Assembly (NCBI GenBank): GCA_022825745.1
Contig: JAJDWF010000127.1
Span: 1 to 54,376, forward strand
DNA: 54,376 nt
Direction: 5' to 3'
Source of the DNA: Dehalococcoidia bacterium
Lineage (GTDB): Bacteria; Chloroflexota; Dehalococcoidia; Lucifugimonadales; UBA3495
Within the stretch, counting starts at the first letter, position 1; each line of letters opens with the position of its first letter. Of this stretch, positions 44,602-52,600 are shown piece by piece. Under the pieces are notes generated by a model that ran no database searches, was not told the origin of the DNA, and saw nothing but the letters and a program-made list of their open reading frames with translations. A program made the translations under genes and the position numbers.

Positions 44602-46113
44602 TCAGTCGTTGCCGTTGCCGCTGGCCGACGGCGAGGGTTCGGGCTGCTGGGCCGGCGCAGACGGCTGCGTGGGCCGGCGGGCGGTGAGGGCGCGGTAGAG
44701 GGATATGACAACGCCGGTTCCCACCGCGCAGCCCATGGCCAGGTAGGCCCAACGCAAGCCGGCGACGAAGGCCGTCGCCACGCCGGGGTTGACGGCTTCC
44801 AGCTTGGGCTCTACGCCGTAGGTGGCCATGGTGGAAACGACGATGGTGGTGGACACCGCCACGCTGACCACGTTGGCGGAATTGCGGATGAGTTGGGTCA
44901 GGGCCGACACCACCCCGTAGCGGCTGCGGTCCACCACGCTGATGATGCTGCTGCTGTTGGGAGAGTTGAACACGGCGTTGCCGGCGCTCTGCATCATCAT
45001 GGTGGCGATGACGAACCACACCGCCGAGCGTTCCTGGAGTGCGAATGCCAGCACCAGGGCGCCGGCGGAACTCATGGCAAGGCCGATCACGGTAAGCGCC
45101 CGCCAGCCGAACCGGTCGGACAGGCGGCCGCTGGGCGGCCCCAGGATCACCATGCACAGGGCTGCCGGAATCATCATCAACCCCACCTGCTCCGGCGAAT
45201 AGCCCAGCACGCGTTGCAGGTAGAAGGGCATCAGGAACCGAGCGGCCGACGTGCCGAAGAACGAGAGCCACGCGGACGCTGCGCCGATCCCGAAGACGCG
45301 ATTGGCGAACAGGCGCAGGTCCAGCATTGGCGATGCCGTTTTCAGCTCCCACCAGATGAAGAACGCCATGCCGATGGCCACGGCGATTCCGCCGCCGATG
45401 ACCGGAGCAGACTGCCATCCCAGGCTATTCCCGTTCCCCACCACCAGGAGCAGCACCAGCAGGATGACGCCGGACACCCCGGCGCCGGCCCAGTCGAAAG
45501 TCGCGCTGCGCGGCCGGCGGTTTTGCCCGACGACAGGGCCCCGCTCCAGCAGGAACCAGGACAACGCCAGCACGATGCAGCCGGCGGGCACGTTGACAAA
45601 GAACACCGATTGCCAGCCCAGGTAGGCGACCAGGAATCCGCCGATGGCGGGCCCGGCGATGGCCCCCATGCCGACCACGCTGAGGTGGGTGCCGAGGGCT
45701 TTGCCACGCTCTGCGTCGGAGAAGGCGGCAAGCATCATGCCCATGCCGCAGCCCTGCACCATGCCGGCGCCGATGCCTTTGAACACGCGCATGGTGACGA
45801 GGACTTCCAGGGATGGCGCGAAAGTGGCGCCCAGGGAGGCGATCACGAAGATGGCGGTGCCGGTGATGTACACGCGGCGGCGACCCACGACATCGCCGAG
45901 GCGGCCCATGGGCAGCAGGAGGACGCTGATGACCAGGGCGTAGGCGACGACGACCCACTGGACGGATTCCAGCGTGGCGTCGAAGTGCGACTCGATGCCC
46001 GGCAGGGCAATGAGGACGCTGCCGTGGTCAACGACGGAGAAGAAGGTGCCGGCGGCGATGGTCCAGAAGTTCCACCATCTGTAGGCGGGACTGGATACGA
46101 TGCGTTGAATCAA
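44602..46113 (-). CDS. MFS exporter, DHA2 (14-helix) type
   Basis: 503 residues with about 14 hydrophobic helices. Motif A-like GRLGDVVGRRRVYITG follows helix 2, and motif C-like GMGAIAGPAIGGFLVAYLGWQSVFFVNVPAG lies in helix 5, both diagnostic of drug/proton antiporters of the EmrB/QacA group. The C-terminal 20 residues are Pro/Ala/Ser-rich. It converges with the luciferase-like gene, 25 bp apart. Confidence 0.93.
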   Translation of the reverse strand: MIQRIVSSPAYRWWNFWTIAAGTFFSVVDHGSVLIALPGIESHFDATLESVQWVVVAYALVISVLLLPMGRLGDVVGRRRVYITGTAIFVIASLGATFAPSLEVLVTMRVFKGIGAGMVQGCGMGMMLAAFSDAERGKALGTHLSVVGMGAIAGPAIGGFLVAYLGWQSVFFVNVPAGCIVLALSWFLLERGPVVGQNRRPRSATFDWAGAGVSGVILLVLLLVVGNGNSLGWQSAPVIGGGIAVAIGMAFFIWWELKTASPMLDLRLFANRVFGIGAASAWLSFFGTSAARFLMPFYLQRVLGYSPEQVGLMMIPAALCMVILGPPSGRLSDRFGWRALTVIGLAMSSAGALVLAFALQERSAVWFVIATMMMQSAGNAVFNSPNSSSIISVVDRSRYGVVSALTQLIRNSANVVSVAVSTTIVVSTMATYGVEPKLEAVNPGVATAFVAGLRWAYLAMGCAVGTGVVISLYRALTARRPTQPSAPAQQPEPSPSASGNGND

Positions 46114-46245
46114 AGCGACGTGGGTGGGAGTAGTAGCGGCGGCGGTAATTTGAGCGGCGGCGTACTATCATACTCCTAAATCGGGGCTTGCGTGAATCGC
46201 GCCTTTGGTGAATCGGGGCGTACGGGAGACCCGGCGCAGGTTGAC

Positions 46246-47424
46246 TCAGGCGAGGGTTTCCAGGACGCGGGCGATGCGTTCCACCCCCTCCACGACGCGG
46301 TCGGCGGGGGACCGCATGAGGGCGATGCGGAAGTGGCCCTCGCCGCTGGCGCCGAAGCCGATGCCGGGGGTTACCACCACGCCTTCGCGCTCGACCAACA
46401 GCTCGGCCATGGCCGTGGACGGCAGGTCCGTCGAGTAGCGGGGGAACAGGAAGGTTGCGCCTTGGGGCAGGGGACAGTGCACGCCGGGGACCCGGGACAG
46501 GCGGCCGGCACAGCGCACGCGCAGGTCGTCGCACTCATCGCGCCACGCGGGCAGGTGATCTTGCGGGCCCTGGAGGGCGGCGACGCCGGCCATTTGCACG
46601 AAGGGAGATACGAAGCTGGCGGTCTGTTCCTGGATCTTGAGCAGGGGGTCCAGCAGGTCGGAACGGGCCACGATGCAGCCCAACCGCCAGCCGGACATGG
46701 AGTAGGCCTTGGTGAAGGTGTAGCTGGTGAGGGTGCGTTCCGCCATGCCCTCCAGGTTGGCGATGGTGACGTGGCGGTTGGAGTCGTAGAGGAAGTACTC
46801 GTAGGTCTCGTCGCAGAGGACGAGCAGGTCATGCTCACGGGCCAGACGGGCGACGGCGGCCAGTTCCTCCTCGGTGTACACGCGGCCGGTGGGGTTGTTG
46901 GGGTTGTTGATGACGATGAGCTTGGTGCGCGGGGTGACGTACTCGTTCAGCCGCTCGTAGGTGATGTGGTACTCCTCCTCCTCGCTGAGGGGCACGGCGA
47001 CGGGCACGCCCTCGGCCATCTCGACCTGCTGGGCGAAACTGACCCAGGTGGGTTCGAGGACCAGCACCTCGTCGCCGGCCTGGACGTAGGCGTTGATGGC
47101 CTCGTACAGGCCCATCTTGCTGCCGGGGGTGACCAGGATGTCGCCGTCGGGGTCGATGGCGCGGGCGTTGTGGGCGGCCAGCTTGGCGGCCATGGCGTGG
47201 CGAAGCTCGGGCAGGCCGCGGGACGAGCTGATGTTGGTGTGGCCGGCGTTGAGGGCCGCGACCCCGGCGTCGATGATGTGCCGGGGGGTCACGTGGTGCG
47301 GGCTGGACTGGCCCAGGTCGATAACGTCGTGACCCTGGCGGGCCAGCTGGCGGGCTTTTTCGCCGGCGGCCAGGGTGGCCGGGGGCTGCACGCGCTGGAT
47401 GCGGGCGGCGGGGGCTCTGGTCAT
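46246..47424 (-). CDS. PLP-dependent aminotransferase, class I/II
   Basis: 392 residues. The PLP lysine is K239 in SYTFTKAYSMSGWRLG. Further conserved segments are IDLGQSSPHHVTP, VTPGSKMGLYEAINAY, INNPNNPTGRVY with the cofactor asparagine, CDETYEYFLY, and the carboxylate-binding arginine in GHFRIALM. It resembles the aspartate/aromatic aminotransferase Igamma group. The 69 bp upstream lead straight into the second copy of the 238-bp repeat. Confidence 0.94.
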   Translation of the reverse strand: MTRAPAARIQRVQPPATLAAGEKARQLARQGHDVIDLGQSSPHHVTPRHIIDAGVAALNAGHTNISSSRGLPELRHAMAAKLAAHNARAIDPDGDILVTPGSKMGLYEAINAYVQAGDEVLVLEPTWVSFAQQVEMAEGVPVAVPLSEEEEYHITYERLNEYVTPRTKLIVINNPNNPTGRVYTEEELAAVARLAREHDLLVLCDETYEYFLYDSNRHVTIANLEGMAERTLTSYTFTKAYSMSGWRLGCIVARSDLLDPLLKIQEQTASFVSPFVQMAGVAALQGPQDHLPAWRDECDDLRVRCAGRLSRVPGVHCPLPQGATFLFPRYSTDLPSTAMAELLVEREGVVVTPGIGFGASGEGHFRIALMRSPADRVVEGVERIARVLETLA

Positions 47425-47493
47425 GGTCCACCTCTATGGTGTTGGTGAGTTTTAGGGCACCTCCATTGTAGCGGGGTCGGGACTGGATTTTGG

Positions 47494-47731
47494 GATTTTG
47501 GCGAAATCCCGCTCATTTCCTCTCATTTCCGTTCGTTTGAGTTGGGCGATGAGCGAGTGGCGGGGTTGGGATGGGGGCGTTTTGGGGGTGATTTTGGTGG
47601 TTTTGGCGGGCTATTGAGAGGTTCTGGGGGCGGTGGTTCGACAGGCTCACCATGAGCGGGGGACGGGTGGTTGGATGGTTGAGTTAAATGGTACGGATGG
47701 ATGGAAGGTTGGGGCAAGGGGCGGGTGTCAC
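47494..47731 (-). repeat. 238-bp dispersed repeat, copy 2 (inverted relative to 35321-35558)
   Basis: This matches the reverse complement of copy 1 block by block at the same total length. On the minus strand it ends 69 bp before the aminotransferase ATG, and its other end lies 21 bp beyond the toxin remnant stop. It contains TTCGACAGGCTCACCATGAG at 47637, a motif also found alone elsewhere in the window. Confidence 0.85.
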
Positions 47732-47752
47732 CGGGGGCGGGGATGGCGGGGT

Positions 47753-47929
47753 TCAGGTTGTTGACAGGCGGCGCCAGGCCAGGCCGTCGATGTGTTGGAA
47801 GTGGCGGTCGGCGGAGACGAGGTCGGCGCCGGTTTCCATGGCGTGGGCCGCGATCCACACGTCGTTGGTGGGAATGGGACGGCCGCGCATGAAGGCGGAG
47901 TAGGCGTTGGAGTCGAGCAGGATCCTCAT
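47753..47929 (-). pseudogene. VapC-like PIN toxin with internal in-frame deletion
   Basis: A 58-codon frame on the minus strand starts at ATG 47929, overlapping the antitoxin stop by 4 bp. It reads MRILLDSNAYSAFMRG, the usual VapC N-terminus with first acidic residue D6, then passes directly to RPIPTNDVWIAAHAMETG and LVSADRHFQHIDGLAWRRL, which are the usual VapC C-terminal motifs. About 70 residues that normally lie between (central helices and another active-site acid) are missing, with the frame kept. It is therefore probably inactive as an RNase, though it may still bind the antitoxin. It is too short to be called by most gene finders. Confidence 0.72.
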
Positions 47930-48207
47930 CGCCAGGCGGCTTTGTCCACGGTGTCAAACACCTTCAGGGCGGCGTTGAAACTCTCCGCCTCGTCCCGGCT
48001 CCAGGCGCCGAACAGGTCGTCAAGGCCGTCGCCGATGGCGTTGGGATTGGCCGGCCGGTGGTCGGTCAGGTCGTCGTCGGTCAGGCCGGCGCCCTTCCGC
48101 AGCAGGCGCAAGGCCGCCTGGTTCAGGGAGATTCCTTCCTGCCTGGCCAGGCTGCGCATGATGGCGTCGAGTTCGTCGTCGAAGCCGCGGACCGTCAGTT
48201 GGTTCAT
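47926..48207 (-). CDS. Ribbon-helix-helix type antitoxin (VapB/FitA-like)
   Basis: 93 residues from ATG 48207 with GGAGGGATG upstream. MNQLTVRGFDDELDAIMRSL, then ARQEGISLNQAALRLLRKG, is a ribbon-helix-helix DNA-binding domain, and the C-terminal half (AFGA-like DLFGAWSRDEAESF) is the toxin-binding arm. It overlaps the truncated toxin by 4 bp, the standard arrangement. It probably represses its own promoter. Confidence 0.85.
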   Translation of the reverse strand: MNQLTVRGFDDELDAIMRSLARQEGISLNQAALRLLRKGAGLTDDDLTDHRPANPNAIGDGLDDLFGAWSRDEAESFNAALKVFDTVDKAAWR

Positions 48208-48250
48208 GTGGCATCCCTCCGGGGAGTCGGATGTGGAGGTTGTGTGAGGC

Positions 48251-48279
48251 AATTTATCGGTGATGCCCGCGCGGGTCAA
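48251..48279 (-). promoter_or_regulatory. Promoter of the toxin-antitoxin locus with palindromic spacer
   Basis: On the minus strand TTGACC (48279-48274) and TAAATT (48256-48251) are 17 bp apart. The spacer includes the perfect palindrome CCCGCGCGGG (48266-48275), a candidate site for the ribbon-helix-helix protein. Confidence 0.6.
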
Positions 48280-48296
48280 CCCGGTGGGGGGTGTCC

Positions 48297-48371
48297 TTCG
48301 ACGGGCTCAGGATGAGCGGATATCGGGGGTTAGGCAACGGGATTGCCGCGCTTTGCTCGCAATGACAGTGG
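48297..48371 (+). repeat. Two short dispersed repeats side by side
   Basis: TTCGACGGGCTCAGGATGAG (48297-48316) is a variant of the TTCGACAGGCTCACCATGAG motif at 35391-35413 (reverse), 47637 and 54172. It is followed by GATTGCCGCGCTTTGCTCGC (from 48341), related to the copy at 12337. Confidence 0.65.
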
Positions 48372-48417
48372 GGTCGGAATTTAGGCCGCTCGTGGGGTTC
48401 CGGGGCGGACAAAGACA

Positions 48418-48441
48418 GAGACCGCCACGAGGGCGGTCTCG
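48418..48441 (-). terminator. Hairpin downstream of the NYN gene
   Basis: A 9-bp GC-rich stem, GAGACCGCC pairing with GGCGGTCTC, encloses a short loop. On the minus strand it is followed by TGTCTTTGTCC, a moderately T-rich run, so it could end the NYN transcript. It could also be one of the region's dispersed palindromes. The 48208-48500 gap otherwise holds the promoter and repeats listed. Confidence 0.45.
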
Positions 48442-48500
48442 ACCCTACCGGCGAAACGATAGGGGTGGTTCATAAAGCATACTACCATCAACCTTCGGCT

Positions 48501-49124
48501 TCACCAACTTGAGGGTTTTGATACGGGGCCCTGGGCGTCAGTGAGGGTGTGGGGGAACTGGCTGGCGCCCAGTGGGCCCTGGCGTAGCGGCCGGTACCAG
48601 GAGGCCGCGCCGTGCAGCTCGAAGCTCCGGCGCCGGCTGGGGTCGAAGACGCCGACCTGCTTGCCCAACCGATCCTTGACCATGTTGATGGGCAGCATCA
48701 GGTCGGAGTCGTTGGAGATTACCACGGCCAGCTCGTAGTCGTCCTCGAAGCCGTCCAGCAGCAGGTAGGAGGCGAGATTGACGTCGGACCCTTTTTCCTC
48801 GGTATCGAGTATCTCCACGATGCGCGGGCCGGATTGCGGCTGCCGGGCCAGGGGCCGTCGCTTGGTCTTGGCCAGCAAGTGTCCGTAGTGGATAGTGAGG
48901 TTGGGAACGGTCGCCAGGGCGCGGAGGTACGCCTGCTGGCGCTGCGCCTGGGTGGGGTCATCGGGCCGGTTGGCGACCAGGGCGGTGAAGTAGCGTATCC
49001 GGCCGATGGAGTGGCTGGGGAGCAACAGCCGCGCCAGCCTCCCCAGGTCCAGCCACCGGTGGGGCGTTCCGCGAAGGGCGCGGTAATAGAGATTCAGGCC
49101 GTCGATGTAGATGTTGGCGCGGAT
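48501..49124 (-). CDS. NYN-domain (LabA/DUF88-like) putative nuclease with ATC in place of ATG
   Basis: The homologous frame begins at codon ATC (49124-49122): I-RANIYIDGLNLYYRALRG, a complete NYN N-terminus with catalytic D8. It continues through EEKGSDVNLASYLLLDGF and AVVISNDSDLMLPI, carrying the other acidic residues. 207 residues in all. There is no ATG, GTG or TTG in frame between an upstream TGA and this point; the first usual start is TTG 49025, which would delete the first strand and D8. NYN proteins are PIN-like RNases or RNA-processing factors. Either a non-standard start (AUC, or CTG at about 49161) is used or the gene is decaying. Two hairpins lie just upstream. Confidence 0.72.
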   Translation of the reverse strand: MRANIYIDGLNLYYRALRGTPHRWLDLGRLARLLLPSHSIGRIRYFTALVANRPDDPTQAQRQQAYLRALATVPNLTIHYGHLLAKTKRRPLARQPQSGPRIVEILDTEEKGSDVNLASYLLLDGFEDDYELAVVISNDSDLMLPINMVKDRLGKQVGVFDPSRRRSFELHGAASWYRPLRQGPLGASQFPHTLTDAQGPVSKPSSW

Positions 49125-49139
49125 GAGAGGGGCGTCCCG

Positions 49140-49190
49140 AAAAAAGCTGAGGCTGCCTTTCGGCAGCCCCGCGCCCTGCCGCCGAGGCGG
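49140..49190 (-). promoter_or_regulatory. Hairpins and T-run in the leader of the NYN gene
   Basis: On the minus strand a Gly/Cys-rich-coded stretch forms ACCGCC-TC-GGCGGC, then GGCTGCC-GAAA-GGCAGCC with a GNRA tetraloop (49168-49151), then TCAGC and six T (49145-49140). It looks like an intrinsic terminator 15 bp ahead of the ATC codon, so it may attenuate the gene or stop antisense transcripts. Confidence 0.5.
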
Positions 49191-49330
49191 TCAGGGGGTG
49201 TACAGGTCAAGGGTACCTGATTTCGGGGCCGGGTGTCAAACGTGGGGGTTTTAACGGTGGGGTGGGGTGACATGGGGTTGGCACTGGGGTGTTATGGGGG
49301 TTTTTGGGGGTGTGCATGGGTTTGGCGCGG

Positions 49331-49358
49331 TTGATTTGGGTGGTTTTTGTGGTATGAT
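49331..49358 (+). promoter_or_regulatory. Promoter of the large surface protein gene
   Basis: TTGATT (49331-49336) and TATGAT (49353-49358), 16 bp apart, with TG before the -10. The predicted leader is about 238 nt. The G-rich stretch 49205-49330 just before it, on the top strand, has no gene. Confidence 0.5.
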
Positions 49359-49421
49359 GCTGCGCGGTCATTTTGTTGACGCTGAATTTTTGGCTGTATG
49401 CACCCGTTACTGACATGGTTA

Positions 49422-49523
49422 GGCGGTATCAGCAATGCATAAAATTGATACTTGGTATCGAATCAGTGTGGCCGTTGAGATTGCGGCTGTGCGGTATCAA
49501 CAACGGATGCAATAGATACTTGT
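49422..49523 (+). repeat. Two-unit inverted-repeat element in the leader
   Basis: Two related 33-34 bp units, 49422-49454 and 49490-49523, both begin GCGGTATCA and end GATACTTG. Each contains GTATC facing GATAC about 14 bp apart, so each can form a dyad or hairpin. A further GGTATCGA lies between. This is either a tandem operator or a structured mRNA leader, in an AT-richer patch than its surroundings. Confidence 0.6.
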
Positions 49524-49602
49524 CAGCGCTTTATCGGCGCACGAAATCCGGCCCCATTTTTCATCCTCGCTCGCCCCGCATAACAGGAACTACCAGACCA
49601 TC

Positions 49603-52600
49603 ATGTTTGCTTTGATCCGTAACCGCACCACCGTCCGCATCCTCAAATCGGCTTTCTGCCGCCCAGCTTTGGCCGGCCTGGCCATGGTCGCGCTGATTGC
49701 CGTGGCGCTTTTCGCCGGGGGAGGCCCTGCCCTGGCCCATGACCCCTATCGCGGGGGCGCGGCGGCGCAGGAATCCGGCGTTGACCTGAGCGTGTACGTA
49801 GGACTTTTAGACCCAAATGAAATAGCTGATCAACTCCTTTTTGTAGCGAATAATGGGACCACGGATGCATTCGGGGTACGGGTGGAGATTGAATTCGGTC
49901 CGGATTTCTATGGCTATGAAGCCCCAGACCCTGACCACCCTAGACGACCCTTCGTGCCGTCAGCCGGCAGTTTGACCAAGAACCCCGACAATCCGGCCGT
50001 GTGGATTTGGGAGATTCCCAAACTGCCGGCCCAGTCCTGGCACAGTGTGGATATAGGAATCCCGTATTTCGACAGCAGCATCTACAATCCTTACAACGAT
50101 TTTGGTGGTGTCGCCGTTGTAGTCGTTGCCACCGTGTCCAGCGACAGCGTTGAAGATGAAACGAAACTGGAGAATAACCGGGTAGAGACATGGCTTTATA
50201 TCAATAGCCGACAGGAAGAATCCCTACTTACGCCGGGGCCCTTCAGCGTAGAGACTACGGTCGATAATCAGATTCCTCAACCGGGGGAGGAGATTGTTTT
50301 TGAGATCTCAGCTTTCTTTGGTAACTATACTCTGTCAGGCGCAACAATACCGGTTCACATTTTGTCCGACACCGTGGTCCAGGTCCAACTCACCCCGGGC
50401 TTGACGTACTCGGAAGGGTCATCCAGTACACTAAAGATCAACAGGGTGGGCAACGCCGAGCCTAAAGAGGACAAAAGCGATTACTCGCACAACCGCGACG
50501 ACAACACCGGGCGATGGGGAATCGGTCCCTTCGTGCCCAACTCCTTTCACCTGGAGTTGACGGCGACCGTAGATGCCGATGCGGGCGGGGAAGAGCAGTG
50601 CCTGACGGCGGAAATCTCGGGCCGCCCGGACGAGCCGTTGGGAGAGAACGGCGGTGACCGTTCGCTGGACAACATCGCCAGGGTTTGCGTGCAGCCACGG
50701 CAGCCGGATGCGCCGGCGCCGGCCGTGCTCTCCGACGGGGAGGTCTCGCTTTTCACCTGGTGGGACTGCGTGGGCCAGACCGATTACCCGTGCGACAGCG
50801 CCAATAATGCCAATGGCGACGGGCTGGAAGTGGTGGTCCTGCCCGGTACTACAGCGTCGAACACCGCTGCGCCCGAAATGCTGCTGCAACCAAAAGATTT
50901 ACTGGTCCACGTGCGGGATCGCCGCGTTATCGAGGACGACAACATGGTCAAGTCAGTGGTTTGGTCAACGGGACTGGACGGTTTATCAATACCCGGCGTA
51001 CAAATTGGCGTGAATAACCACCTGATGAGCACGATCTGGAGCGATGGTCAAGCAAGCTTCAACCTTTCCGGGCCCGGCACATTAGCGTCAACCTTTTTCT
51101 TTGGTGGCGTTGAGTACCCTTGGTGGAATATTCCCGTGAACGGCTCAACAGCCGATCAAGCCACAGCCGTGAATCTTCCGGCCGTTGCTGGCGTTAATTT
51201 CGTGCCTTATCGTTTCGAATTCTCTAAATTAGGCACCTACGTTCTTCAGTATTCGAATAGCGCCTGCTATGGCGCGGGTGTCTGCGGGGATGCTGACCCC
51301 TCTAACGACGTAATCTACACCGACACGGAGACCTACACCTTTCACGTCGGCCCCATGGCCGACCTGGCGGTGCACTCGGTGTGGGAGACGGCGCAGGGGG
51401 TGACGGTGGCGGTGGTGAACAACGGGCCCGACCCCTCACCCGGGGGGCAGGTGATGTTGAACACCGGCGAAATCTGCGACTTTGACCACCTGCACCCTCA
51501 TTCCGAGATTTCCACCTGCACCCTTGCCGGGGCGGGACTGGCCGGCACGGACTCCATCGGTACGATAGAGGGCAACGTGAAATACGGAGTCTGCATCGAC
51601 ACCAGGGACGGCAGCAACTATGTTGACCACGTCCACGACGGCGACGAAGAAGAGGAAACCCACGAGGAAGACTGCAACCTTTCGTTCACCGTGTGGCGCA
51701 GCGGGGATATGTACGATCCCTATCCCGGCAACAACGACGTCAGGGGGCCGGCGGACAGCGCGCCGATACCGGGAGGGGCCAACGCGCAGTTCGCCAGCAC
51801 CACCACGAGCGTGACGATTCGCGGCCACCGGGTGAACTGGGCGCCGCTGGATGAACTGTACGGCTGGGAGGTGTCCCACTACGAGGTGGAGCGGCTGGGC
51901 CTGACCAGCAACCGCTGGCAACCCGTTACCCAGGTGCCGGCGCCGCCCTTCTACGACACCGACGAGGACCGGGGTTCGTCGCCGCGCTACCGGGTGCGGG
52001 CGGTGAACGTGGCGGGCCAGGAGGGGCCGTGGGCGGAGACCGGCGTCAGCAGCGCCAGCAGCCTGCCCCGCCTCACCCTGTCCCTGGACCCGGCGACCAT
52101 CGCGGAACCGGACGGCCAGGCCACGGTGACCGCCCGGCTGAACAAGGCCTCGGGCCAGGACGTGCCCATCACCGTGTCGGCGGAGTTGGCGTCGGGCAGC
52201 GACACGGAGGAGCAGCCTTCCTTCACCCTCAGCGACAACAAGCAACTCATGATCCCGGCCGGCATGCTGGAGAGCACGGGCGCCGTGACCATCACCGCCA
52301 ACGCGGACGACGACGGGTTGAACGAGCAGGTCAGGGTCTCCGCCGTGGCCGCCTACGTGCAGGCCCACATCCCCGCCGTAACCCTGACCATCCAGGACGA
52401 CGACGCGCCCGGGCTGAAGCTGATTCCGATGTCGGTGGCCGTGAACGAGGGCGCGACACTCAACAACGCGTACACGGTCGAGTTGAACGCCGCGCCCACC
52501 GGTGGCGACGTAGTCGTATCGCTGACCGGCAGCGGCGACGTCACGCCGTCGCCGAGGGAGCTGACCTTCACGGCGGACAACTGGGACACGGCGCGGATGG

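Noticed and set aside
46192..47448. 418-codon plus-strand frame opposite the aminotransferase
   Set aside because: It is a Gly/Val/His-rich shadow; the PLP lysine context on the minus strand is convincing.
48501..49025. NYN gene starting at TTG 49025
   Set aside because: That start removes the first beta strand and catalytic D8, while homology clearly continues upstream to the ATC codon at 49124.
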